A stretch of 64,000 nucleotides of DNA from Mesorhizobium sp. M1D.F.Ca.ET.043.01.1.1 (GTDB lineage: Bacteria > Pseudomonadota > Alphaproteobacteria > Rhizobiales > Rhizobiaceae), in the NCBI RefSeq assembly GCF_003952385.1, contig NZ_CP034444.1, positions 5,283,001-5,347,000 of the forward strand. Reading direction: 5' to 3'. The notes beneath the pieces are model-generated. The model was not told the origin of the DNA. It saw only the letters and a list, made by a program, of their open reading frames with translations, and made no database searches. Below are positions 18,312 to 27,369 of this stretch, one piece after another (positions within the stretch are counted from its first letter, which is position 1; each line of letters opens with the position of its first letter). The position numbers and the translations under genes are program-made.

Positions 18312-19448
18312 TTACTGGCTGAGCACGTTGCTGATTTCGACCATGTTGGAGCGCACGCGCAGGATATAGAAGCCCATGGTCGTCAGATGCGTCGGCAGGA
18401 GCCAGCCGTCCTCACGGCCGTTGGCGATGATGAAGGGCTGGATGCGCAGCGCCGAGACGAATTGCGCATCCATCGTGTCCCACAGATTCTGCAGGTGCTT
18501 TTCCTTGATCACGTCCTCGAAATCGGCCTGGGCGCCCTTCATCAGGCCGTAATAGCCATAAAGCTGGCCGTACGCGAACCAGAAGCGGTCGTCGGCGCGG
18601 AAGTCGAACCAGCCGTCATTGTGGTTCTCGGCGCGCTCCTTGAGGATGGCGGAGGTCGAGCCGATGTCGCTGGCGATGCGGTCGATATACTGCTTCAGAT
18701 TGTCGGCGCGGGCATCGAATGTGGCCTGGCAGGTGGCGAGGCGAGCATTGAAGGAGCGCAGCTTGCGCACCGCGTCGCGATAATAGCTCGGCGTCGGCGT
18801 CTTCGGACCGAACGGGTTCAGGCCGAAATACCAGGTGTATTCATCGAATTGCAGATTGCCGCGCGCGTCCTGCAGGTCGCTGTCGATCTGCGAGGTCGTG
18901 CGCACGCGGCCGAGATTGTCGGCAAGCTCGGTCGCGGTGCGGCGTACCGCCTGGTTGATGCCGCGCTGGAAGGAAGCCTTGTTGTCCATCCACGGCGTGT
19001 GGTCCCAGTCGATGCCGAACAAGCCGAGCTTGTAGAGGATCATCGAGGAGACCCAGGCGTTCTGGTTGACGTTGAAGTCCGTCAGATCGGCCGCCACCTG
19101 GGCGATCGCCGAGTTGCCGCAGGTCTTTGCGGTGTCGGTGCCGGCGCCGGCCGAGACCTGCTCGCCGGCCGAAATGTTGCGCTTCTCGAAGGTGTATTTG
19201 TCCGGATAGTTGGGGTCGAAATTGTTCCACCACTGGGTGGCGTAGAAGAAATTGGCGTAGAGGCCGATCAGCACCAGAAGGGCAAGCCCGACCACCGCCT
19301 TCAGGATCCAGCCGCGCTGGCCGTACCAGCTGCCGACCCACATGAATGGCCAGAGAACAATGCCGACGACGAAACCGATGCCGCGGCCGATCCATTGGAA
19401 AATCCGGGTGAAGAAGTTCACGATCGGATCAAGCATGGCTTTCTTCAC
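18312..19448 (-). CDS. DUF2333-family membrane protein (last gene of the five-gene operon)
   Basis: 378 residues. An amphipathic or hydrophobic N-terminus ('FFTRIFQWIGRGIGFVVGIVLWPFMWVGSW') is followed by a membrane helix ('ILKAVVGLALLVLIGLYANFFYA', about 48-70). The remaining 300 residues look exported and helical ('LYGYYGLMKGAQADFEDVI'). The size and layout match DUF2333 as I remember it. It begins 3 bp after the 444-residue gene, so translation is probably coupled. Function unknown. Confidence 0.7.
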   Translation of the reverse strand: MKKAMLDPIVNFFTRIFQWIGRGIGFVVGIVLWPFMWVGSWYGQRGWILKAVVGLALLVLIGLYANFFYATQWWNNFDPNYPDKYTFEKRNISAGEQVSAGAGTDTAKTCGNSAIAQVAADLTDFNVNQNAWVSSMILYKLGLFGIDWDHTPWMDNKASFQRGINQAVRRTATELADNLGRVRTTSQIDSDLQDARGNLQFDEYTWYFGLNPFGPKTPTPSYYRDAVRKLRSFNARLATCQATFDARADNLKQYIDRIASDIGSTSAILKERAENHNDGWFDFRADDRFWFAYGQLYGYYGLMKGAQADFEDVIKEKHLQNLWDTMDAQFVSALRIQPFIIANGREDGWLLPTHLTTMGFYILRVRSNMVEISNVLSQ

Positions 19449-19451
19449 CCC

Positions 19452-20786
19452 TCAGTCAGTCAAGCCGTAAAGGCGCGCGCGGAACACCGCCTTGTCTTTC
19501 AAATATGTGGTTTTCAGAACGTCCACAACATGCGATCGCCAGGCGTCGCTGAAGCCGTCGAAGTCCTTATAGAATCCCGGTTTGTTGAAGACGTAGCGCG
19601 AGACGAAGTCCTGCGGCACGAAATCCGAGATCAGCTGGTTGGTGAGCCAGGCATCGGGATGGTCGGGCTTGGCGCGCACCACCAGGAAGCGCTGGCGCGG
19701 CGGCACATCTTCCAGCTTCAGGTGGCCGAACTGGGCGATCTCGCGCTTTGCGGCGTTGAGGAAGGGGAAGTTGCCGTCGCTGGCGATCAGGTCGGCATGG
19801 CCGTGGATCCATGTCTGCAGCCAGACCTTGTCGACGTTCGTCAGGTTGCGGTTGGGCTCGGCGTCGCGGATCAGCGCCCGCACCACCATCTCGGCGCGAT
19901 GCTCGAGATAACCCGAAGCCTCGATCCAGGAGGCGCGCGGCAGGTCGAGGCGGCCGGTTCCCGCCAGGAAGCGGAACACCTTGTCGGCGTCGTTGATCGA
20001 CAGATAGCTCACCTGCCAGGGCCGTGAGCGGCGGAAGCCAGGCGCTGCCGGATCGGAGATCACCGTCGTCATGTCGGGGTCGACGAAGACGTAGAGCCCG
20101 CCGAAATGGCTGGTCCAGTAGGCGTTGTGGCGGAAGATCACCTGGTCGGGCACCAGCGCGTTCTCGCGGATGTCGCCGCAGATCTTGGCGAGATCGACCA
20201 TGCGCTCGAGCATGGCGTCGTCGCGCCAGGCGTCGGGCTCCTGCTTCAGCCGGTCGACCAGCTTGCCGAGCTCGGCCGCCTTGCCCAGCACATCCTCGGC
20301 CGACAGCACCTTGAACTCGACCTGGTTGATCGACAGCAGGTCCTCGATGTCGTTGACCTTGGGGACGGAGTCCTCGATCTCGCCGTAGATGACGTCCTTG
20401 ATGGTCAGCGCGTCGATGGCGCGCTGGTTCTTGGACATGAACTCGAACATCAGCTGCGAGGTGTTGGAGAAGGCGGTGTGCACCACCGGCAGGTCGATCT
20501 GCGACGGCGTCAGGATGATGAAGCGACGGTTGACCTCGTTGGGATCGAGATAGTCGTAGTCGCCGCACTCCTCGGCGACCTCGGGCGAGAAGCCCGTGCG
20601 GTCGATCTGGAAGCTCTTCAGCTTGGTGGGCTCAAGGCCGAAGGCGACAAGCGCCTTGTTGTAGCGCTGGATGAGATGCGGCTCGTCGACCGCAAGCAGG
20701 CGGCCATAGATCAGCTCGTTGTCGCGCAAGAGGTCGGGCTTTTTGGCGGCGGGCTGCGCGCCCGCCGCCGGCGAAGGTCTACGCAT
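19452..20786 (-). CDS. Conserved protein of unknown function (operon gene 4)
   Basis: 444 residues with no signal peptide and no obvious membrane helix, so probably cytoplasmic. Readable landmarks are 'DLLRDNELIYGRLLAVDEPHLIQRYNKAL', 'PSQIDLPVVHTAFSNTSQLMFEFMSKNQRAIDALT' and 'DADKVFRFLAGTGRLDLPRASWI'. It may correspond to the family I remember as DUF6638 (low certainty). Its start overlaps the end of the AAA+ ATPase gene by 8 bp, which ties the two products together. Confidence 0.65.
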   Translation of the reverse strand: MRRPSPAAGAQPAAKKPDLLRDNELIYGRLLAVDEPHLIQRYNKALVAFGLEPTKLKSFQIDRTGFSPEVAEECGDYDYLDPNEVNRRFIILTPSQIDLPVVHTAFSNTSQLMFEFMSKNQRAIDALTIKDVIYGEIEDSVPKVNDIEDLLSINQVEFKVLSAEDVLGKAAELGKLVDRLKQEPDAWRDDAMLERMVDLAKICGDIRENALVPDQVIFRHNAYWTSHFGGLYVFVDPDMTTVISDPAAPGFRRSRPWQVSYLSINDADKVFRFLAGTGRLDLPRASWIEASGYLEHRAEMVVRALIRDAEPNRNLTNVDKVWLQTWIHGHADLIASDGNFPFLNAAKREIAQFGHLKLEDVPPRQRFLVVRAKPDHPDAWLTNQLISDFVPQDFVSRYVFNKPGFYKDFDGFSDAWRSHVVDVLKTTYLKDKAVFRARLYGLTD

Positions 20787-22689
20787 CCCACAGGCCCTTC
20801 TTCTTCAACTCCTCCATCTCGCGCGCCGCGCGTTCGCGGAGCCGTGCGTCGCGCAGGAGCTTCTCCACCGCGGCGTCGTCGGACTTGTCGGAATAGCGGA
20901 ATTCGGAATCGGCGTAGCGGTTGATCTCCTGCATGACCATGTCCATCGAAAACGGCCCACGCAGGTCCTCGATCATCGCCTTCTTGTCATCGTAGCTCTT
21001 GTGCATGAAGGCTTCAGGCTTCTCAAACCAGTCGTCCGGCAGCTCGATGTCCATGGCGCGCATCTTGATGGCGTCGGTGACGTTCTTGATGGCGCGGCCG
21101 GTGAAGCGCGGCTCGGCGTCCTTGATCATGTGCAGATAGGTGCCGATATCGGCCATGGTCTTCGGCGCGCCGTTCTCCTTCATATAGCGCTCATAGACCT
21201 TCATCAGCCCGTCTTCCTGGGGTTTCTCGTGCTCCTCATAGGCCTCGGCGACGGCGCGCTGGATCTCCTGGGCGGCATAGAGCTTGTGGTCGCCGAGCGG
21301 GATCTTGTAGTTCTTGCCGGCGAGCAGCACGAAGATGTCGATGTAGTCGTCGCGGGTCTGCGGCCCGTCGACCAGCCAGCGGGCGCCGGCGCGCTGCCGC
21401 AGCGCATCGTCGACGTTCTCGGGATAGTTGGAGAACATGCCGAAGGAGCAATTGCCGCGCACCACGGTGGAGGCTCCGGCAAAAGCGTCCATCAGGACGC
21501 CGGTGATTTCCTGCTGGCCGGCCGAGGCGCGGTCGTCGGAGCGTCGCGCCGCCACCTGGTCGATGTCGTCGATGGTGCCGAAACCGATGGCGCGCGGGTT
21601 GAGCACGTTGTTGATGAACTGGCGGCAGTTCTGCCCGGACTTGCCCTGGTAGGACGAGATCTGGTCGACGCCGAAATTCTCGTAGGCGAAAGGATAGCCG
21701 GCGACCTGGCAATAGCCGTTGACGAGGCCGGCGATCATCTGGATCAGCGTCGTCTTGCCGGTGCCGGGGGCGCCGTCGCCGATGAAGGTGAACAGGAAGC
21801 CGCCGAGCTCGACGAAGGGGTTCAGCTCGCGTTCGAAATCATAGGCCATCAGCATCTTGGCCAGCCTGACCGACTGGAACTTGGCGATGTGATTGCCGAC
21901 GACCTCTTCCGGTTTCTTGAAGGTCATCACCAACGGCTTGGAACGCTTGCCGGGCGCGACGTCGAAACCGTCGAGGGTGAAGTCGTCGACGTCGATGCGG
22001 ATATGCGCGTTCTCGAACGCGCCGATGCCGTCGAAGCGGCCTTTTCGCGCCAAGAGCCCGTCGATGGCCACGCGGGCGAAGGCGCGCGCCCGCGTCATCA
22101 GGTCGCCATCGTCCTTCGAGCCGGCAATCGCCTTGTCGAGGCCGGCCACGATCGACTTCACCGCGTCCTGCGGCGTGTCGAACAGGAAGTCGGGTTCCGG
22201 ACTGTCGTTCGGCGCTTCACCGTCGCTGTCGATCAGCTGGAAGAGATAGGAGGCGAAGCTGAAGGCGGAAACATAGGCCGATGCCGACAAAAGCTTCTTG
22301 AAGGTCGCAGCCTCGTCGCCTTCGAGCGGGGCGCGAGCGTTCTTGGCCTGCAGGCTTTCGAGGTCGGACCCCTCGGCGAAGACATCGGCTATGGCAAGCG
22401 CGATCGCCAGGCCGCGGCGGGCGCGGAACAAAAGCATGTGCTGGGGAATGGTCAGCAACTGGTCGTCGGGATGGATGGCTTGAACCGTCTTCGTGAGCTC
22501 GACGTCGCGCGTGCGGCGCACCGAGCCGACCGAGACGGTCGAGACGAAGCGGCGGTTGGTGCCGGCAAGGGCGGTGCCGGATTCGCGCGACGGATCCTCC
22601 AGCACGACGATGCGGGTGATGAAGCTCTGCGCGGTGGCGCGGTGCTTTTCGATTGCCGCTTCCGAGATCGTGGTCAGCCCGGTGTCCAT
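20779..22689 (-). CDS. AAA+ ATPase of the five-gene operon
   Basis: 636 residues. About 300 residues of unique N-terminal domain precede the ATPase core. Walker A is 'GDGAPGTGKTTLIQM' (about 305-320), Walker B is 'IGFGTIDDID' (about 370), and a sensor/arginine-finger region lies around 'GNCSFGMFSNYPENVDDALRQRAGARWLVDGP'. A charged helical tail follows ('LLRDARLRERAAREMEELKKKG'). It is close in style to MoxR/clamp-loader-like remodelling ATPases. ATG at 22689 is used because the upstream extension is a shadow of the next gene. It probably remodels one of its operon partners. Confidence 0.85.
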   Translation of the reverse strand: MDTGLTTISEAAIEKHRATAQSFITRIVVLEDPSRESGTALAGTNRRFVSTVSVGSVRRTRDVELTKTVQAIHPDDQLLTIPQHMLLFRARRGLAIALAIADVFAEGSDLESLQAKNARAPLEGDEAATFKKLLSASAYVSAFSFASYLFQLIDSDGEAPNDSPEPDFLFDTPQDAVKSIVAGLDKAIAGSKDDGDLMTRARAFARVAIDGLLARKGRFDGIGAFENAHIRIDVDDFTLDGFDVAPGKRSKPLVMTFKKPEEVVGNHIAKFQSVRLAKMLMAYDFERELNPFVELGGFLFTFIGDGAPGTGKTTLIQMIAGLVNGYCQVAGYPFAYENFGVDQISSYQGKSGQNCRQFINNVLNPRAIGFGTIDDIDQVAARRSDDRASAGQQEITGVLMDAFAGASTVVRGNCSFGMFSNYPENVDDALRQRAGARWLVDGPQTRDDYIDIFVLLAGKNYKIPLGDHKLYAAQEIQRAVAEAYEEHEKPQEDGLMKVYERYMKENGAPKTMADIGTYLHMIKDAEPRFTGRAIKNVTDAIKMRAMDIELPDDWFEKPEAFMHKSYDDKKAMIEDLRGPFSMDMVMQEINRYADSEFRYSDKSDDAAVEKLLRDARLRERAAREMEELKKKGLWDA

Positions 22690-22711
22690 GAAGGATGCTC
22701 CGCGGTTGAAA

Positions 22712-23860
22712 TCAGACGTCGCTGATGACCTGCCCGTTGGACAGGATGTGGACCTTGTAGCCGGAAAAGATCTTCTGCGCCTCGCCGGCGGCATAGAGCG
22801 CCTGGTAGGCCTCGTGCGGGATCAGCGCATGGTTCTCGTAGCTCGAGACGCCCTGGCGCGCCGCTTCGAGGTCGTCGGTGTTGATGAAGAATTCCTGCGT
22901 CGCCTTCTCGCTGGAGAACAGGCCCTTGCGGCCGGGCTTCTCAGACTTGGAAAAGACTTCCTGGATGGTCCAGGTGAGCAGCCAGGCATTCTCCGGCTTG
23001 CGCACCTTGGCCAGCACCTCGGTCACCGTCGAATTGTTCTCGGTGATGCCGGCCGAGTAAAAAGGACCGAGCACGACGCGGCGGAGTTGCTTGGGATGCA
23101 GCGGCTCGAAATCCTTGTCGAGATTGACCGCGATGGTCGCCGGCGACAGCGTGTAGGCCGAATTCTTCTCTGTGAAATCGTCGAAGCGGTGAGCAAGCTC
23201 GGGGTTGAGCAGGCCGTCGACCGGGAGCGGAATGTCGACGCGCTCGTTCAGCTTGCCGGTACTGTCGTCGACGAGCTGGCGCACCATGCTCTCGGAAGAG
23301 TCCTCGACCGTCACCATGTAGACCAGCGGCAGGTTGGCGCTGCCGTCGAACGCGGCCCAGTGGACGAGATAGTAAGGTCGCATGGTCTTCGGATTGACCG
23401 AGACCTTGGCCGTCTGCGCCAGGATGAAGGGACCGAAGGTCGCCTTGCTCTTGACGTCCTCCAGATAGAGCCGCTCGGCCATCGACTTCTGGAGTGCGGC
23501 GGGAAATTCCTTATGGCGAAGGATGAAGTCGGCCATCTCCTCGCGCAACTCGCCGGCCTGGGGAATGTTGGCCAGGCGGCTATCGGCCTGGCGGCGGTCG
23601 TTCTCCAGCTCGAGCAGGTTCTGGAAGACGGGATAGCCGCTGTCGGCGCGCGAAATGCGGAACGTATCCATGAAGCCCAGCCGGTTGCGCCAGCAGGCGA
23701 AGGACTTGTCCAGCCGGGCGATGTACTCGGCGACGATCCTGGCGACGATGCCATGCCGGTAGAGCGGCGAGCGGTCGTCGCGCATGAACACTTCCAACCC
23801 GGTCAGCGCCGCGGTGATGGCGGAGAAGTAGCGCGCCGCCGCTTCATTTTCAGGTGTCAT
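22712..23860 (-). CDS. Conserved protein of unknown function (operon gene 2)
   Basis: 382 residues without signal peptide or membrane helices. The N-terminal part is helical ('YFSAITAALTGLEVFMRDDRSPLYRHGIVARIVAEYIARLDKSF'). A middle part, 'YLVHWAAFDGSANLPLVYMVTVEDSSESMVRQLVDD', is mixed alpha/beta. The C-terminus ends 'KVHILSNGQVISDV'. It lies 22 bp upstream of the AAA+ gene. I do not recognise the family. Confidence 0.65.
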   Translation of the reverse strand: MTPENEAAARYFSAITAALTGLEVFMRDDRSPLYRHGIVARIVAEYIARLDKSFACWRNRLGFMDTFRISRADSGYPVFQNLLELENDRRQADSRLANIPQAGELREEMADFILRHKEFPAALQKSMAERLYLEDVKSKATFGPFILAQTAKVSVNPKTMRPYYLVHWAAFDGSANLPLVYMVTVEDSSESMVRQLVDDSTGKLNERVDIPLPVDGLLNPELAHRFDDFTEKNSAYTLSPATIAVNLDKDFEPLHPKQLRRVVLGPFYSAGITENNSTVTEVLAKVRKPENAWLLTWTIQEVFSKSEKPGRKGLFSSEKATQEFFINTDDLEAARQGVSSYENHALIPHEAYQALYAAGEAQKIFSGYKVHILSNGQVISDV

Positions 23861-23891
23861 TGCACTGCCCTGAAGAATGCCCGCACGCCGC

Positions 23892-24980
23892 CTACGACTG
23901 CACGTAGTTGGCGGAATTGTGCTTCTTCATCACTTCGTCGAAGCGACGGGCAAAGGCGTCGTCGGCAAGCTTCTTGCGGCGCTGGATGTCGGCGCTGGCC
24001 ACCATGTTCTTCTCGTGCATCTCCAAGAGATCGCCGATGTGCTTCTGCGAGGCGGCGCCGATGCCGGCCATCGTCTCTTCGGCCGTGTTGTCGACCTGGC
24101 TGCCCAGCGTGTTGATCTTGTGGGCGACGTCCTGCTGGGCGGCGGTCTTCAGCGAGTCTTCCAGCGCCTTGTAGAGGACGATGCGCTGCTCGGTGTCGAT
24201 GGTCAGCTTGTTGATCAGCGTTGACTGCGCGGCGATCTGGTTGTTGAGAGAGTCCACGAACGTCTGGAACATCGAGGTGTAGCGCTCCAGCGTCTGGCTT
24301 TCGGCCAGCAGCTCCTGCTCCTTGGCCTGCTTCTCGTTGTATTCGGTCGCCAGCTTCGAACGCTCGCCCTCGAGCTGGGTGCGCTCCTTCTGGCTGGTCG
24401 AGGCGGCGATCTTGTTCTCGATGTCGAGCAGCATCGGATTAAGCTCCTCGATGCGCTTCTGCACCGTCTCCAGATTGGACATTGTGGCCTTGCGGCGCTC
24501 GATCACCTGCGACAGGCTGGTTTCGGAGGTCTTGTAACGCTGGTCGAGGATCTGCTTCTGGGCTTTCAGGATGCCGACGATGGTGTCGGATTTCGCCAGC
24601 AGCTCCTGCAGATTGCCCGCCAGCGACATGTTGCGCACGCGGTCGGTGCGCATGCGCTGCTTGCGCTGCGCCGAGAACACGCCGACGAAGTTTTCCCAGC
24701 CGGTGTAATTCTTCATGCTCTCGAATTCGGCGCCGAACACATTGGTGGCGTCCTCCAGTCCGATGATCAGGTCGGCGATATTGCCTTCCATCACCTTCTG
24801 CTGCTTCAGCACATCCTCGATGCGAGCGTTCTCGATGTCGAAATTGGCGTCGCCAATCTTCTTGTCGGCCTGGGCGAGGGTGTCGAGCACGGTGCCAGAT
24901 TGCTCGATCTTGGTGCGCATGTCCTCAACGACCTGCTTGGTCTTGGCAATTTCGGCATCGAAATTCTGCAATGTCGCCAT
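23892..24980 (-). CDS. Long coiled-coil protein (first gene of the five-gene operon)
   Basis: 362 residues from ATG 24980 with a GGAGGCCCCT ribosome site. Almost entirely helical with heptads, for example 'SLSQVIERRKATMSNLETVQKRIEELNPMLLDIENKIAASTSQKERTQLEGERSKLATEYNEKQ'. No signal peptide or membrane helix. A short Trp-containing stretch ('MKNYTGWENFVGVFSAQRKQRMRTDR') breaks the coil. It somewhat recalls TelA-type toxic-anion-resistance proteins, but that is unproven. Such proteins are sometimes mislabelled 'cell surface protein'. Confidence 0.75.
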   Translation of the reverse strand: MATLQNFDAEIAKTKQVVEDMRTKIEQSGTVLDTLAQADKKIGDANFDIENARIEDVLKQQKVMEGNIADLIIGLEDATNVFGAEFESMKNYTGWENFVGVFSAQRKQRMRTDRVRNMSLAGNLQELLAKSDTIVGILKAQKQILDQRYKTSETSLSQVIERRKATMSNLETVQKRIEELNPMLLDIENKIAASTSQKERTQLEGERSKLATEYNEKQAKEQELLAESQTLERYTSMFQTFVDSLNNQIAAQSTLINKLTIDTEQRIVLYKALEDSLKTAAQQDVAHKINTLGSQVDNTAEETMAGIGAASQKHIGDLLEMHEKNMVASADIQRRKKLADDAFARRFDEVMKKHNSANYVQS

Positions 24981-25300
24981 AGGGGCCTCCCGCTTCGGCA
25001 TCCGGTTTCGTGTCGCACGTGGCGGCGAATATATGTGGGGCCTCAAGGGATTGAAAGACGCAACGCAAGAACGGGTGTCAAAACAAAGAATTCCCGTCGA
25101 TCTTGAAAGACGATGTGGTCGTATGCATGGCGCGGCGACAGGTATCCACTCTCTGTCAGCCCGGATGTGAGGTCGATGGCCGGCAATTGCTGCCAAAGGC
25201 CGTGCAATTGCAAAGCTGTTGAGACCGCGACCCAGCCTGACCTTCCCCATTGAATGTATATTCAGAGTTTTATAAGCTAACCGGGGCTTGGGAGGGTAAT
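24981..25300. other. Divergent promoter region of the five-gene operon
   Basis: 320 bp without a supported gene, lying between the divergent coiled-coil gene and the 402-residue gene. It is AT-richer near 25245-25290 (TTGAATGTATATTCAGAG, TTTTATAAGC), which could hold a promoter for the rightward gene. No repeat or regulator box recognised. Confidence 0.45.
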
Positions 25301-26509
25301 ATGCTGTTCGTTTATCGGGCAAGGAGCCTATGCGTGTCTCATATAGGCTCGACGATCCTGGTCGTTTTTGGACTTTTCTTTTTTCCGCCGGGGATCAGCC
25401 GAGGCCAATCCGCCGAACTGGAAGATTATGTCGGAAGCTTCGGCGGCGTGCCGATATCAGTCTCCTCCGCAAACAACTATGTTTCCCGTCGGGATTGTGG
25501 CGATTTCGGTCTGGCGGCAAACATTGCCAAAGGGTCCGACGCGAAAACAAGAGAGCTTCGGCTGTATAAAGATTTCCAGGGCGACGGAAAGGACAAGGTA
25601 TACAAGAAAATCACTCTCACCCGGGAGAAGCGCATTGAACATGGGATTCCGACGGAATTCCTGTCGGCGCATGATGTTGAATACGAAGGGAAGAAAATCG
25701 ATATCTCTTTGAGGCGGTCCTTGAGTTTGCGATACTGGACGTGGACTTCCGGATTTGGAGCGTGCGCGGATGCCGGCTGGTCATCCGGCTATCTTCTCAT
25801 CGCAGTCGAACCAAAATCATGGGGCCGCTTATCCGAGTGGGCCAAGCTGAACGACAGCGAGATTGTACCGGACCTGCCATTCCCTTTCGAGGCGCAAAAT
25901 GTTCTGCTGTTGGCTGTTCCTTCGGGCTCCGAATATTCCTTGATCGCCGAATTGCAGAAGCAGAGCTGGGTTCTGGATGTCAGGCGCGAGGGCGTCGAGG
26001 CCGGGCCGGACAACGCAACCGTGGATTTTCCTCTCGACAGTGTCATCACAAAGGATGTCACGCAAACGGTCTTGAAAGAGAAGCTGGCGGCGTTGCTGAA
26101 GGATACCTTTCCGGGGCTGAAAGAGGCAGACGGCTTGCTGAGCGCCAGGAAGGGGCTTTCCTATTCATTCGCCATATACAGGCCGGCGCTCGAGATTGAG
26201 GACGGCGATAAGGAATATAACGGATACTGGTTGAAGGCGACCGTGGATTTCGATTTCTCGCAGCAGCTGCGCCGTGAAGGCGACGCTTACGATCGTGTCG
26301 AGATCGGCATCCAAGACGGCTGGCTTCCGCGTTGGCCGGACAACAGAACCGACGCGCCGCCGGACAGCCACACGACCCAATATCACTTGTCCCCCGATGG
26401 AAGCGACAAGTTCAGCGACTTCCATATCCTCGGAAAGCTGCAGGAGAAGATAGCTAACGCAGTTGCAGCAAAGTGGAACGGCGAGGCGAATATTCCAGAT
26501 TTTCAATAG
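25301..26509 (+). CDS. Exported or membrane-anchored protein of unknown function
   Basis: 402 residues from ATG 25301, with GGGAGGGTAAT as ribosome site. The N-terminus 'MLFVYRARSLCVSHIGSTILVVFGLFFFPPGISRGQSA' is a signal or anchor. The rest (about 40-400) is soluble with mixed secondary structure ('LDVRREGVEAGPDNATVDFPLDSVITKDVTQTVLKEKL'). Lower GC than its surroundings. It is followed 15 bp later by a small membrane protein gene. No family recognised. Confidence 0.65.
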   Translation: MLFVYRARSLCVSHIGSTILVVFGLFFFPPGISRGQSAELEDYVGSFGGVPISVSSANNYVSRRDCGDFGLAANIAKGSDAKTRELRLYKDFQGDGKDKVYKKITLTREKRIEHGIPTEFLSAHDVEYEGKKIDISLRRSLSLRYWTWTSGFGACADAGWSSGYLLIAVEPKSWGRLSEWAKLNDSEIVPDLPFPFEAQNVLLLAVPSGSEYSLIAELQKQSWVLDVRREGVEAGPDNATVDFPLDSVITKDVTQTVLKEKLAALLKDTFPGLKEADGLLSARKGLSYSFAIYRPALEIEDGDKEYNGYWLKATVDFDFSQQLRREGDAYDRVEIGIQDGWLPRWPDNRTDAPPDSHTTQYHLSPDGSDKFSDFHILGKLQEKIANAVAAKWNGEANIPDFQ

Positions 26510-26524
26510 GAAGGGGGATCCAGG

Positions 26525-26947
26525 ATGGGAAGAAACAGGGTAAAGAGCATTGTAGGATGGATCATAGTTCTAGGGCATTTGGCTCTAGGCCTAGTGATCC
26601 TCATTGCCAAGGATAGTGTTTTCAATCAGAGCCAGAAGATCAGTATCTTGCTGATACTTGGCCCAGTTTTTTCTATATATTTTGTCTCCGTTGTGCGCGG
26701 TTTCATTGAAACCCAGGCGGATTTGTCGGCCGGGTCCGCTGTCAATTACAATTTCGTGGCGATAGCCATTTTTCTTCCCGTTGTGCAGCTCGCGGCGGTG
26801 TTCTATCTGCTCTATTCGTATCCGGGAAGCATCGCCGCCGACACCGACGGTCTGCAGAGATGGATATCGGCGCTCGAAGTCTTCCTCGGAGGAACCGTAG
26901 GCCTCGTTGTCGATAACCTCTTCCCGAAGAAGACCGCAGCACCCTGA
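26525..26947 (+). CDS. Small membrane protein, partner of the preceding gene
   Basis: 140 residues with about four hydrophobic helices: 'IVGWIIVLGHLALGLVILIA', 'ISILLILGPVFSIYFVSVVRGF', 'FVAIAIFLPVVQLAAVFYLLYSY' and 'ALEVFLGGTVGLVVDNLF'. It starts at ATG 26525, 15 bp after the 402-residue gene and with AGGAAGGGG upstream. The two probably form one operon. Function unknown. Confidence 0.65.
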   Translation: MGRNRVKSIVGWIIVLGHLALGLVILIAKDSVFNQSQKISILLILGPVFSIYFVSVVRGFIETQADLSAGSAVNYNFVAIAIFLPVVQLAAVFYLLYSYPGSIAADTDGLQRWISALEVFLGGTVGLVVDNLFPKKTAAP

Positions 26948-26963
26948 TATCCGACGGCACACG

Positions 26964-27330
26964 TCAGGGCTTCGTGTCAGCCTTGAGATAGGCGATCACA
27001 TTGGCGATGTCGCCGTCGCTGGTCAGGCCGCCGAAGGCCATCCTGTTGCCGGGAACCTTTTGCCGTGGCGCCCGCAGATATCTGGCAAGATTGGCCTCGT
27101 CCCAGACCAGGCCGGCGGCGCCGGCATCCTTCATGGCTTGCGAATAGTGGCCGGCAAAGCTTTTCGCCGAGCGGCCCTGCGTCCGACGACGCCCATAAGA
27201 TGCGGGCCGACCTTGTCGCGGTCGGTCGCCGCCTCGTGGCACGCGATGTAGCGGTTGAAGACCTTCCTGCCGAGCGCCGCGTCGCCATCCGCATAGGCGG
27301 CGAGGCCACCAGGGCGCCGCGATCGCAAAG
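26964..27330 (-). pseudogene. Decayed cytochrome c (frameshift and lost heme cysteine)
   Basis: The N-terminal part in one frame reads 'DGDAALGRKVFNRYIACHEAATDRDKVGPHLMGVVGRRA'. The C-terminal part reads, in another frame, 'KSFAGHYSQAMKDAGAAGLVWDEANLARYLRAPRQKVPGNRMAFGGL'. The frames switch near 27160-27185. The heme motif should be CxxCH but reads YIACH, with codon TAC where TGC is expected (27248-27250). The Met heme ligand ('RMAF') is kept. Two independent lesions argue for a true pseudogene rather than a sequencing error. It belongs to class I soluble cytochromes c. Confidence 0.75.
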
Positions 27331-27369
27331 GGTGGCAGCCGCTTACCCGACGGTCGGCAGGCTATCTGT

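Noticed and set aside
16228..18369. Rightward open frame of about 700 codons over fhs
   Set aside because: It is antisense to fhs, a certain gene, and shows no motif.
20719..22725. Rightward open frame antisense to the AAA+ ATPase
   Set aside because: Shadow of the ATPase coding strand; the Walker motifs are only on the minus strand.
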